A DNA stretch of 64,000 nt, from NCBI RefSeq assembly GCF_900312815.1, contig NZ_OMPE01000009.1:992001-1056000 (forward strand), written 5' to 3'. Position numbers and translations under genes: made by a program. Source of the DNA: Aquimarina sp. AU474. GTDB taxonomy: Bacteria > Bacteroidota > Bacteroidia > Flavobacteriales > Flavobacteriaceae. Below, in pieces: positions 7,809 to 15,811 of the stretch; position 1 is the stretch's first letter, and the number at the start of each line of letters is the position of its first letter. The notes under the pieces are model-generated. The model saw only the letters and a list, made by a program, of their open reading frames with translations, did not search any database and was not told the DNA's origin.

Positions 7809-9536
7809 CTATGGATTTTTAGAATATTCTATTTTTTGAATATAATCTGAAGGATTTTGATGAATTCTTTTTTGAAAAGCAGCAGAAAACGATTGGATAT
7901 TATTAAACCCCGACTCTTGAGCAATTGATTTTATAGAATATCGTCTAAACTTTTTATCTGTTTTTATTTTTTCGATACAAAAATCAATACGCAAATCATT
8001 TAGATAGTTTGCAAAATTCTGCTTTTTACGGGTATTGATAACCTTGGATAAGTATGAAGAATTGGTTTTAAACTTTTTGGCAACCTTGGCCATGGTAAGA
8101 TCATTTTTTAAAAATTCCTGATCTTCTTCAAACTTGTTAAGCCTATAAATTATATTTTCGATAATTTCTGGAGCTATCTCTATTTGCTTGGTGGATTTTT
8201 TTCTTTTTACAAATTTATGTAATAAATCCGCATATTTTTCTTCATACACCTTCTTCTCTTTTTTAAAATAATAAAAATAGAAAAATGTAATTAAACCAAT
8301 AATTAGTACAGCAATAATCAGAAAACGATATTGTAATTTTTTACTTTTAGTTTGTATGCCTATAATTAATTCATCTTTATCTTTTATGAGCTGAGCAGTA
8401 TCATAATTTTTAATGATATTGGTATTAAGAATTTTTTCTTTTTGTTTACTTATTCGATCATACTTAAGGAGTTTTTCCATAGTTTCTAGTTGTTGGTCTT
8501 GATCATCATTAGCCTTGTAGTATTCGATGAGCAAAACAAACGTATCCCTTAACAAATTACTATAGTTGGATTCTTTAATAAAGGTGTCTATTTCTTTTAG
8601 GTATGAGAAGGCTTTATGAGGCTTGTTAAGTTTTAAATAGGTTTTTGCCAGAAATAATTGATTAATGCGATAGTTAGAATTATTTGGATTTTCAGATAAC
8701 AACTCAAGGGATTTTGTTATACTATCAATCGCAACTGTATAGTCTTCTTTAAGATAACTATTAATACCATAACCCGACAATAGGTTTGGATATAAGTATT
8801 TGGATGAACTAGATAAACTTTTTGCAATGCCTTTTTTAAAATAAAATTGAGCAGAATCTAGAACTTCCAGACGATTATAACTATCACCTAGTTGATAACA
8901 TGTAGTTATATAATAATTAAGGTATTGCGCAGTATCTTGTTTTTTTATAGCTTTTAAATTGCTTTGATAGATAATTAGTGCTTCTTTACTTTTACCCAAG
9001 GTATTCTTTAATATTGCAATATTGTGTTTACAGGCAATGATATGACCTATATTTTGATTAGCCTCTGCATATTGTAAGGCTAGTAAATAAAACTCTAAAG
9101 CTTCATTGTATTTTTTAGATTTAGATAAGATAATTCCTTTACCAATATATCCTCTGGCTGGATAATATTTATGTTTAATATGTTTTGTAAAATCGAGAAT
9201 ACTATCACAATAACTAAGCGCAACAGGTAGATTATTTAGGCTTTGTCCAAGTAACATATAATAGGCATCCGCAAGCCTAACAGAATCTTGATGTGTTTTT
9301 GCTTTCTTTAAATAGTAGTTTATATAAATACGAGCTTTAATCGAATCTTTATACTGAATATTATTATACGCATCAGATAATTCTTGATAGGTTTTTGTTA
9401 ACAAAGAATCTTGTACCTTACTTATATTTTTATAATACTTGTTATTATTGGTAGAGTCGATTTTATCATACGAAAAAATAGAAGTATTAGAAACTAATAA
9501 AATAATTAGAAAAGAAAAGATAAATCGCATATACAC
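7809..9536 (-). CDS. Membrane-anchored TPR sensor with AraC-type DNA-binding domain (1)
   Basis: A 575-residue one-component regulator. It has a signal/anchor segment (residues 3-22), a tetratricopeptide-repeat region (about 40-380) predicted to be periplasmic, one transmembrane helix (about 398-417; LIIAVLIIGLITFFYFYYF), a short Lys-rich linker, and a C-terminal HTH_18 AraC domain (about 460-570) with both helix-turn-helix segments (MAKVAKKFKTNSSYLSKVIN and IKSIAQESGFNNIQSFSAAF). It would sense something outside the membrane and bind DNA inside. The downstream gene on the same strand is the double-glycine peptide at 7491-7658, a likely target. A paralogue with the same architecture lies at 49010-50755 beside a similar peptide gene. 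MYMR leaves a two-codon start ambiguity. Confidence 0.85.
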   Translation of the reverse strand: MYMRFIFSFLIILLVSNTSIFSYDKIDSTNNNKYYKNISKVQDSLLTKTYQELSDAYNNIQYKDSIKARIYINYYLKKAKTHQDSVRLADAYYMLLGQSLNNLPVALSYCDSILDFTKHIKHKYYPARGYIGKGIILSKSKKYNEALEFYLLALQYAEANQNIGHIIACKHNIAILKNTLGKSKEALIIYQSNLKAIKKQDTAQYLNYYITTCYQLGDSYNRLEVLDSAQFYFKKGIAKSLSSSSKYLYPNLLSGYGINSYLKEDYTVAIDSITKSLELLSENPNNSNYRINQLFLAKTYLKLNKPHKAFSYLKEIDTFIKESNYSNLLRDTFVLLIEYYKANDDQDQQLETMEKLLKYDRISKQKEKILNTNIIKNYDTAQLIKDKDELIIGIQTKSKKLQYRFLIIAVLIIGLITFFYFYYFKKEKKVYEEKYADLLHKFVKRKKSTKQIEIAPEIIENIIYRLNKFEEDQEFLKNDLTMAKVAKKFKTNSSYLSKVINTRKKQNFANYLNDLRIDFCIEKIKTDKKFRRYSIKSIAQESGFNNIQSFSAAFQKRIHQNPSDYIQKIEYSKNP

Positions 9537-10008
9537 TAATTACTATTCCTATAAAATTGATTAAATACTAAAAAAGACTTGTTAGAACTCTTAACGTTTC
9601 ATATTTAGGGTTAGTCTCTCAAATGAGAGGTTTGTTACCCGTAATTTAACACTTAATTGTAAATTACAAACTACGTAAAATTTATAAATTTTGTTGTATA
9701 AATGTGTAATTTTGTGTTTTATCATAATGTGTTTTACAATAACTCTCGTATTTTATAACTCTTTGAAATTTAACTTTTTGCAGGAATAAGATACAATCCT
9801 ATGGAAATAGTAGGAATATGTTATTCATCAGTTTAATTTTTTTGATAATAAATATATAAAAGTTCACTTTTAATTATTTTAAATTACAAAAACATTAGTT
9901 CCGCCATATACATGTGACTATATAATAGAATTGTTAACTCCATTTTAAAGTTTTTTGAGATAATAAATAATAGAGAAATAAAGATTATTGATAAATAATA
10001 AAGGTAAT
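9537..10008. other. Gene-free AT-rich region upstream of the regulator
   Basis: About 470 bases of very AT-rich sequence. It holds a small hairpin CTCTC-aaat-GAGAG (9615-9628) upstream of the regulator gene. I see no coding sequence here; the minus-strand ORF starting at 10090 runs through the tRNA gene and is spurious. Confidence 0.6.
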
Positions 10009-10036
10009 AAAACCCTGAAAAGAATATCAGGGTTTT
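10009..10036 (-). terminator. Terminator of tRNA-Ala
   Basis: AAAACCCTGA (10009-10018) pairs perfectly with TCAGGGTTTT (10027-10036), directly downstream of the minus-strand tRNA 3' end. Confidence 0.75.
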
Positions 10037-10044
10037 AATGAAAG

Positions 10045-10118
10045 TGGAGAAGATGGGACTCGAACCCACGACCTCTTGACTGCCAGTCAAGCACTCTAGC
10101 CAGCTGAGCTACATCCCC
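10045..10118 (-). tRNA. tRNA-Ala (anticodon GGC)
   Basis: A 74-nt cloverleaf read on the minus strand: acceptor GGGGATG with CTTCTCC (one T-T mismatch), TA at positions 8-9, D-arm GCTC...GAGT, anticodon stem CTTGA/TCAAG with loop CTGGCAG, and T-arm GTGGG-TTCGAGT-CCCAT. Anticodon GGC reads Ala codons. CCA is not encoded. It lies 10 bases after the universal stress protein gene. Confidence 0.9.
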
Positions 10119-10128
10119 ATTTTTGTAT

Positions 10129-10929
10129 TTAATCAGCTCCCCTTAGGACAAGTAAAGGAACTCTACTTTCAAAATCCTTTTTGAGTATGGTGTTTTCTTC
10201 CCAAAGTTTGGCAAAAAAACCTCTTTTACGCCTAAAAACGCAAATTAAATCAGGGTGACTTTCGTTTAGATGTTCTAATACCCCTTGAAATATAGTTGCA
10301 TTTTCTGAAGATTTGTAAGACGTAACAATTTCTCCAAAATCATTTTGAAACTCAGAATCTTCGGGTAAGAAATTAGCTGTTTTTACCTGAAGTAATTTCA
10401 TTTGAGCATTAAAAGTATTTAATATTTCTTTTATAGGAGCTAATGCATTTTTCTTTTTCACAATACCAGACTTAACAGCCATAAGTACAGTTTTGATTGG
10501 TGCAAATTTAAAATTGTTGGGAACAATCAACACAGGGATTTCAGTCTTTTTAACTAAACTTCCTGAGGTTTCACCAAGAAAATATGGGTTGTGGATATTT
10601 TCATTTTCAGATCCAAGGACAATTAAATTAATAGTATGTTCCAAATTAAATTTCGGAATAGATTCTAGTAGTTCTCCTTCTAGAGGAAGTGCAATAATTT
10701 CAACTCCCTTTTTATCCAATCCATTTAATTTTTCTTGGATTGAAGAAATAGTAATTTCTTTCAGTGTTTTGTTTACCGACGGAAGGCTACCTGCTCTAGG
10801 TAATTCTTTAAAGGTTTCTACAGCATAAACAGTACCACCAAGTTCTTTTGCTAGATCAATAGCATATTGAAGAAGCGCAGTTGTTACCGAATTTTTAGAT
10901 AACCCTAAAGGGACAAGTATATTCTTCAT
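10129..10929 (-). CDS. Universal stress protein, tandem UspA-like
   Basis: A 266-residue cytoplasmic protein with an N-terminal UspA fold beginning MKNILVPLGLSKNS. A nucleotide-binding signature GSENENIHNPYFLGETSG then PVLIVPN (about 108-140) matches the G-2x-G-9x-G(S/T) pattern of ATP-binding Usp proteins. The C-terminal half repeats the fold in degenerate form. Members help stress tolerance, often through ATP-dependent signalling. It is followed on the same strand by tRNA-Ala. No clear regulator site is visible upstream. Confidence 0.8.
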   Translation of the reverse strand: MKNILVPLGLSKNSVTTALLQYAIDLAKELGGTVYAVETFKELPRAGSLPSVNKTLKEITISSIQEKLNGLDKKGVEIIALPLEGELLESIPKFNLEHTINLIVLGSENENIHNPYFLGETSGSLVKKTEIPVLIVPNNFKFAPIKTVLMAVKSGIVKKKNALAPIKEILNTFNAQMKLLQVKTANFLPEDSEFQNDFGEIVTSYKSSENATIFQGVLEHLNESHPDLICVFRRKRGFFAKLWEENTILKKDFESRVPLLVLRGAD

Positions 10930-11109
10930 TCCTCAAGCCTGATTTGTGATTAAGATGACAAAATTACAATTTTATGTCAATTGTGGATTGAAATATCAGT
11001 AAAGATGTGAGCTAGTTTTCTTAAAGTTTATTTAAATGTGGATCAGAATAGTAATACACTCTATTATCTACGATATAAAGTTAGTATTTTTGGCCTTCGC
11101 AAAAAAAGT

Positions 11110-11610
11110 ATGATTCGTAAAGCACTACCATCCGATCTGAATTCGATTTTTTCCTTAACACAAGCTTGCGCTAAGGCTATGATTAAAAAGGGAATTTATC
11201 AATGGAACGAACACTATCCCGCTATAGAACGTTTTCAAACCGATATAGAATTGCAAGAGTTATATATACTCGAAGAGAAACAAATCATCAAAGGAATTAT
11301 TGTGTTAACAGAAATCATGGATCAGGAATATGTCCCTGTCACATGGTTAACTGAAAACGATAAAAACTTGTATGTTCATCGGTTGGCTGTAGACCCAAAT
11401 TATTGGGGACAAGGATATGCACAACAATTGATGGATTTTGCCGAAAATTTTGCAAAACATAATAAATATCGATCCGTACGATTAGACACTTTTAGTCAAA
11501 ACCTGCGCAATCAAAAATTTTATGAAATGCGTGGTTATAAAAAATTAGGAAATATATATTTCCCCAAACAAAGTGAGTATCCATTTTATTGTTATGAACT
11601 TGTTATATGA
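11110..11610 (+). CDS. GNAT family N-acetyltransferase
   Basis: A 166-residue acetyltransferase. It starts with the family-typical MIRKALPSDL at ATG 11110; the longer frame from GTG 11038 adds 24 residues unlike the family. The acetyl-CoA binding core is VHRLAVDPNYWGQGYAQQLM (about 89-108), followed by RLDTFSQN and a late FYEMRGYKKLG segment, as in RimI-like enzymes. Its stop overlaps the next start (ATGA), so it is translationally coupled to the MATE transporter. The acceptor substrate is unknown. Confidence 0.85.
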   Translation: MIRKALPSDLNSIFSLTQACAKAMIKKGIYQWNEHYPAIERFQTDIELQELYILEEKQIIKGIIVLTEIMDQEYVPVTWLTENDKNLYVHRLAVDPNYWGQGYAQQLMDFAENFAKHNKYRSVRLDTFSQNLRNQKFYEMRGYKKLGNIYFPKQSEYPFYCYELVI

Positions 11611-12935
11611 GCACACTAATAAGTTTTAGAAATATAAATAAACTGGCGATTCCTGCAATTATTTCGGGAATTGCAGAGCCAATTTTATCGGCTACTGATA
11701 CTGCTATAGTAGGTAATATCCCCGTGACCGGTACAGAATCCCTGGCTGCCGTTGGTATAGTGGGCTCTTTTCTTTCTATGCTTATTTGGGTTTTGGCGCA
11801 AACCCGAGCAGTTATTTCAGCAATTATATCACAATATTTAGGAGCAGGCAGATTAGACGAAGTTAAAACATTACCGGCGCAAGCCATTTTATTTAATATA
11901 GGTTTAAGTATTGCTATTCTGATCGCTACGGTTCCTTTTATAAAAGAAATTTTTGTATTGCTTAAAGCAGAAGGACAAGTGCTCGATTATTGTATTTCGT
12001 ATTACGAGATTCGTGTTTGGGGGTTTCCATTATCACTTTTTGTATTCGCAATTTTTGGAATTTTCAGAGGATTACAAAATACATTTTGGCCCATGATAAT
12101 TGCCTTAATAGGTGTAGTAGCTAATGTTGGACTTGATTTTATTTTGGTATATGGTATAGAAAATTTTATAGATCCTATGAATTTAGAGGGAGCAGCTTGG
12201 GCAAGTCTGATTTCACAAATCTTGATGGCTGTGCTGTCTTTAATTTTGTTGTTGAAGAAAACAGATGTATCTCTAAAACTTGAAAAACTTTGGCACCCAG
12301 AAATGAAACGTTTTTTGGTGATGAGTGGCAATTTATTTATTAGATCTCTTGCCCTAAATATTACTTTAATAATGGCCGTTAGAGAAGCAACAAGTTTAGG
12401 AACAAATTATATAGCAGCGCATAGTATTGCGATACAATTATGGTTGTTCTTTGCATTTTTTATTGATGGGTATGGAGGAGCAGGAAATATTTTGGGAGGA
12501 AGGTTGTTAGGAGCTAAGGATTATACTACTTTAGTGAAAATGGCAAAAAAAGTAACAATATATGGGGTTATTGTAGCCTGTATTTTGGGAGGAACGGCAT
12601 TACTGCTTCCAGAAAAGTTGGGCCTTATTTTTTCTAAGGATCAAGAAGTTTTAACCATTTTCTTAGATTTTTTCTATATCGTTGTGATTATGTTACCTAT
12701 AAATGCTTTGGCGTTTGTTGGAGATGGTATTTTTAAAGGTATGGGAGAAACTGGATTCTTACGAAATGTACTTTTAGGATCTACTTTTCTGGGATTCATA
12801 CCAGCATTATTGATATCAAAATATTTAGATATGCAATTACACGGAGTGTGGATTGCAATTTCTGTTTGGATGTTTATTCGAGGTATTGCACTCGCAATAA
12901 AATTCAAAAGAAAATATGTCCCACTATCTTCCTGA
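11607..12935 (+). CDS. MATE family efflux transporter (DinF-like)
   Basis: A 442-residue inner-membrane protein with about 12 hydrophobic segments in two homologous halves. The N-terminal IPAIISGIAEPILSATDTAI and the internal repeat around FVGDGIFKGMGETGF are typical of the MATE family, DinF branch. These proteins expel drugs or metabolites using a Na+ or H+ gradient. It overlaps the GNAT gene by 4 bases. The long gene-free region downstream suggests it ends the operon. The exported compound cannot be read from sequence. Confidence 0.85.
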   Translation: MSTLISFRNINKLAIPAIISGIAEPILSATDTAIVGNIPVTGTESLAAVGIVGSFLSMLIWVLAQTRAVISAIISQYLGAGRLDEVKTLPAQAILFNIGLSIAILIATVPFIKEIFVLLKAEGQVLDYCISYYEIRVWGFPLSLFVFAIFGIFRGLQNTFWPMIIALIGVVANVGLDFILVYGIENFIDPMNLEGAAWASLISQILMAVLSLILLLKKTDVSLKLEKLWHPEMKRFLVMSGNLFIRSLALNITLIMAVREATSLGTNYIAAHSIAIQLWLFFAFFIDGYGGAGNILGGRLLGAKDYTTLVKMAKKVTIYGVIVACILGGTALLLPEKLGLIFSKDQEVLTIFLDFFYIVVIMLPINALAFVGDGIFKGMGETGFLRNVLLGSTFLGFIPALLISKYLDMQLHGVWIAISVWMFIRGIALAIKFKRKYVPLSS

Positions 12936-13108
12936 AGTAAGAAGTTCAACAATGATCCAAAGCGTTAATAAATAGCTTGAACTCATTAAAATTTCTAATC
13001 GATACTTTTCGAAATATTTTTTTACCATAGCCCAAATTTAATAGTAATGGATTGATATTCAAATACGTAGACTTACGTATTTTTCGAAATGCTATATGTT
13101 AATTCATT

Positions 13109-13204
13109 TCAAAAAATAAATACCAATACCATTAATAGGGAATACATTAATATTAAAATAAGCCCTATTTTTAATCTGTGTTTTTCAAAAAATTGTTCTA
13201 ACAT
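13109..13204 (-). CDS. Possible 31-aa single-pass membrane peptide
   Basis: ATG on the minus strand at 13204 opens a 31-codon frame: a charged start MLEQFFEKHRLK followed by a continuous hydrophobic stretch (IGLILILMYSLLMVLVFIF) and stop. Charge before the helix suggests an N-in membrane peptide. There is no recognised family, ribosome site or conserved neighbour, so it could be chance. Confidence 0.3.
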   Translation of the reverse strand: MLEQFFEKHRLKIGLILILMYSLLMVLVFIF

Positions 13205-13346
13205 GGTTTAAATATAAGTCATGCTAATTATTTAAACGGTATTGTTGATTGTGTAGTTATTATTAGTTTTTAACATTAAACACACAAAATAATATATATT
13301 ATTAACATTATATTTGAATAGTGTTCAGTTTTATGAAAAAGTAATA

Positions 13347-13375
13347 CCGGGTAACGCTACCCCTAGATTACCCGG
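13347..13375. terminator. Isolated stem-loop
   Basis: CCGGGTAA (13347-13354) pairs with TTACCCGG (13368-13375) around a 13-base loop in an AT-rich intergenic region. There is no strong T-run on the plus side; the minus side has CTTTTTC after a short gap. It could be a terminator for minus-strand transcription or a structured RNA element. Confidence 0.35.
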
Positions 13376-13589
13376 CATCCCAACTACACAAACTCAAACT
13401 ATTCTAGTTTGTATTAATTAAGTGTCGCTCAAAATGATTTTGTTACTCCATATTTTTCAAGGATTTTCATTAAATTTCACCCGATTAGTGTAAGCACCTA
13501 ATTATCAGAGGGGTATAAGTTGTGTTTTTTGAATTTCTTTTTTAATTACAGAGAAAAATATTGTTATTTTTACCTTAAAAAGATAGTAT

Positions 13590-14357
13590 ATGACAACAAC
13601 ACGAGCCAACGGAAGCTTATATGTTAATATCGAGAATCATATCGCAACAATAGAATTTGGTCATCCCGCTAGTAACTCTTTTCCTTCAGAATTATTAGAA
13701 AGATTAACTGGTGCATTTGATGAGTTATCAAATACAAAAGATGTTCATGTAATAGTGTTAAAATCTGAAGGTGATCGTGCGTTTTGTGCTGGAGCTTCTT
13801 TTGATGAGCTTATGGCCATTTCTAATCTCGAAGAAGGAAAGCAATTCTTTTCTGGATTTGCCAACGTGATCAATGCAATGCGAAAATGCAAGAAACCAAT
13901 TATAGGAAGAATCCAAGGAAAAACTGTTGGTGGTGGCGTTGGATTAGCCTCTGCCTGTAATTATTGTTTGGCAACTGAAGCTGCTTCAATTAAACTAAGT
14001 GAATTGGCTATTGGTATTGGCCCTTTTGTAATTGAACCCGCTGTATCTAGAAAAATTGGTTTGGCTGCTTTTGAAACACTCGCTTGGGATGCTTCTCAAT
14101 GGAAAAATGCATACTGGGCTAAAGAAAATGGATTGTTTTCTCGAGTTTTTGAAACCATAACAGAATTAGATAAAGAAGTGCAACTTTTTGCAGAGAAACT
14201 AGCAAGTTATAACCCAAAGGCCACTCAACAAATGAAAAAAGTATTGTGGAAAGCAACAGATCATTGGGATGAGTTACTACTGGATCGTGCGGCTATATCT
14301 GGAGAATTGGTGCTCTCAGAATTTACTAGAAAAGCTTTAGAGAAATTTAAAAAATAA
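13590..14357 (+). CDS. Enoyl-CoA hydratase/isomerase family protein
   Basis: A 255-residue crotonase-fold protein. The CoA-binding oxyanion-hole motifs are FCAGASFDEL (about 64-73) and the GKTVGGGVGLA loop (about 110-120). The first catalytic Glu of classical enoyl-CoA hydratase (GGGxE) is absent (GGGVG), while SELAIGIGP supplies a Glu later. That pattern resembles methylglutaconyl-CoA hydratases of leucine breakdown, but the exact reaction is inference. A 32-aa membrane peptide gene follows after 3 bases. Confidence 0.8.
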   Translation: MTTTRANGSLYVNIENHIATIEFGHPASNSFPSELLERLTGAFDELSNTKDVHVIVLKSEGDRAFCAGASFDELMAISNLEEGKQFFSGFANVINAMRKCKKPIIGRIQGKTVGGGVGLASACNYCLATEAASIKLSELAIGIGPFVIEPAVSRKIGLAAFETLAWDASQWKNAYWAKENGLFSRVFETITELDKEVQLFAEKLASYNPKATQQMKKVLWKATDHWDELLLDRAAISGELVLSEFTRKALEKFKK

Positions 14358-14360
14358 CAA

Positions 14361-14459
14361 ATGGAAATCTTCAATTTTTTAGGAGGTAATGGATTGTTTT
14401 TAATTTTAGGGATCATTCTTGTTGTGGTTTACTTTATAAACAGAAGGAAGAGAAAGTAA
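14361..14459 (+). CDS. Small single-pass membrane protein (32 aa)
   Basis: ATG 14361 lies 3 bases after the crotonase stop and opens a 32-codon gene: a short N-terminal MEIFNFLGGNG, a hydrophobic helix (LFLILGIILVVVYFI) and a basic tail NRRKRK. The positive-inside rule puts the tail in the cytoplasm. Tight spacing and a complete membrane-peptide layout make it credible. I know of similarly shaped peptides in flavobacterial genomes but can assign no function. Confidence 0.65.
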   Translation: MEIFNFLGGNGLFLILGIILVVVYFINRRKRK

Positions 14460-14466
14460 TCTTCCG

Positions 14467-14474
14467 TAACTTTG
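14467..14474 (+). promoter_or_regulatory. -7 promoter box for the QueD-like gene
   Basis: TAACTTTG matches TAnnTTTG exactly and lies 21 bases before ATG 14496. No TTG sits 17-23 bases upstream, so strength is uncertain. Confidence 0.4.
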
Positions 14475-14495
14475 CAGAAATTATTAAAGTAAAAG

Positions 14496-14948
14496 ATGAG
14501 TAAAATCCGTATTACTAAGCAATTTTCTTTCGAGACCGGCCACGCGCTTTATGGCTATGATGGCAAATGTAGAAATGTACATGGGCATAGTTATAAACTT
14601 AGTGTTACTGTAATCGGAACTCCAATAACAGATACCTCTCATGTAAAATTGGGAATGGTTATCGATTTTGGAGATCTTAAAAAGATTGTAAAAGAAGATA
14701 TTGAGGATGTTTTTGATCATGCGACGGTATTTAATAAAAATACTCCACATGTAGAATTAGCAAAAGAACTGGCAGAAAGAGGACATAATGTGATTTTAGT
14801 AGATTATCAACCTACAAGTGAAAACATGGTAATTGATTTTGCACAAAAGATAAAATCTAGACTGCCTGAAACGATTAAATTGCACTCTCTTAAACTTCAA
14901 GAAACTGAAACCTCGTATGCAGAATGGTATGCTTCAGACAACCAATAA
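14496..14948 (+). CDS. queD: 6-carboxytetrahydropterin synthase family (QueD/PTPS)
   Basis: A 150-residue enzyme of the 6-pyruvoyltetrahydropterin synthase fold. It converts dihydroneopterin triphosphate to 6-carboxytetrahydropterin in queuosine/7-deazaguanine synthesis. Zinc-binding histidines appear in FETGHALYG and VHGHSYKL, with the active-site Cys in DGKCRNVHGH. A further conserved block is MVIDFGDLKK, and the C-terminus LQETETSYAEWY carries the pterin-binding Glu. It is followed 51 bases later by a phosphatase gene. Pterin versus queuosine role cannot be fully separated by motif, so the symbol is probable. Confidence 0.8.
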   Translation: MSKIRITKQFSFETGHALYGYDGKCRNVHGHSYKLSVTVIGTPITDTSHVKLGMVIDFGDLKKIVKEDIEDVFDHATVFNKNTPHVELAKELAERGHNVILVDYQPTSENMVIDFAQKIKSRLPETIKLHSLKLQETETSYAEWYASDNQ

Positions 14949-14999
14949 GCATATTGATCTTGACATGCTTTTCTTATATTTACATCATAAACATAGATT

Positions 15000-15752
15000 A
15001 TGAACCTTCCTGAAGGGAAAAAGATATACTTTGCCAGTGATAACCACTTGGGAGCTCCAACTTCTGAAAAGAGTTTTCCAAGAGAGCAGAAATTTGTAAC
15101 ATGGTTAGATGAAGTTAAAAAAGACGCAGCCGCTATCTTTTTATTAGGTGATCTTTTTGATTTTTGGTTTGAGTATAAGACCGTAGTACCAAAAGGATTT
15201 ACTAGAACTCTGGGAAAATTAGCCGAAATCACCGATTCTGGAATTCCTATTTATTATTTTGTAGGTAATCATGATTTATGGATGAATGGTTATTTTGAAG
15301 AAGAGCTAAATATTCCTGTATATCATAAACCAAAAGAATTTACGTTTAATGAAACTACATTTTTTATAGGCCATGGTGATGGTCTAGGTCCTGGTGATAA
15401 GGGATATAAAAGAATGAAAAAAGTATTCACGAATCCTATTGCAAAATGGTTTTTTAGATGGTTGCATCCTGATTTGGGCGTGAAACTTGCGCAATATTTA
15501 TCGGTAAAAAATAAATTGATTTCTGGTGATGAGGATGTTACTTTTTTAGGAGAAGAAAATGAATGGTTGGTGCAATATTGTAAAAGAAAACTTGAAGATA
15601 CCCATAGGGATCATTTTGTATTTGGGCATCGACATCTTCCTATGGAAATTCAATTAAATGAAAAGTCCAAATATACCAATCTTGGGGATTGGATAGTGCA
15701 TTATACGTATGCTGTATTTGATGGTAAAGAACTTACATTAAAGAAATTCTGA
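15000..15752 (+). CDS. UDP-2,3-diacylglucosamine diphosphatase (LpxH-like)
   Basis: A 250-residue calcineurin-like metallophosphoesterase. Metal-binding motifs in order: SDNHLGAP (about 14-21), GDLFDFWFEY (about 50-59), GNHDLW (about 87-92), GHGDGLG (about 122-128) and FGHRHLP (about 203-209). In flavobacteria this family hydrolyses UDP-2,3-diacylglucosamine to lipid X in lipid A synthesis, at the inner face of the membrane. The order and spacing of motifs fit LpxH/LpxH2 rather than a nuclease. A strong bidirectional terminator follows. Confidence 0.85.
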   Translation: MNLPEGKKIYFASDNHLGAPTSEKSFPREQKFVTWLDEVKKDAAAIFLLGDLFDFWFEYKTVVPKGFTRTLGKLAEITDSGIPIYYFVGNHDLWMNGYFEEELNIPVYHKPKEFTFNETTFFIGHGDGLGPGDKGYKRMKKVFTNPIAKWFFRWLHPDLGVKLAQYLSVKNKLISGDEDVTFLGEENEWLVQYCKRKLEDTHRDHFVFGHRHLPMEIQLNEKSKYTNLGDWIVHYTYAVFDGKELTLKKF

Positions 15753-15760
15753 TATTAAGA

Positions 15761-15803
15761 AAAACTGAAGTGTTGAGAAACTCGATCTCAACACTTCAGT
15801 TTT
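15761..15803. terminator. Bidirectional terminator between convergent genes
   Basis: AAAACTGAAGTGTTGAG (15761-15777) pairs over 17 bases with CTCAACACTTCAGTTTT (15787-15803). It separates the plus-strand phosphatase from the minus-strand T9SS protein. Confidence 0.9.
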
Positions 15804-15811
15804 TAGATAGA

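Larger units (their letters stand above)
12936..13589. other. 654-base region with hairpins and one possible tiny gene
   Basis: Mostly AT-rich non-coding sequence. It contains a possible 31-codon minus-strand gene (13109-13204), an 8-bp stem CCGGGTAA/TTACCCGG (13347-13375), and a hairpin CAAACT-attct-AGTTTG (13395-13411). Read on the minus strand the last part includes AGTTTGAGTTTGTG, close to the conserved segment of the 6964 and 7345 repeats, but the rest does not align. Confidence 0.5.

Noticed and set aside
9884..10090. 68-codon minus-strand ORF
   Set aside because: It runs through the tRNA-Ala gene and its terminator, and the translation is low-complexity Leu/Ile/Ser.
11038..11109. GTG-initiated extension of the GNAT gene
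   Set aside because: The 24 added residues do not resemble the family; ATG 11110 gives the standard N-terminus.
13321..13411. Third copy of the 6964/7345 repeat
   Set aside because: Only AGTTTGAGTTTGTG on the minus strand and a stem-loop are shared; loop and outer stem do not align.
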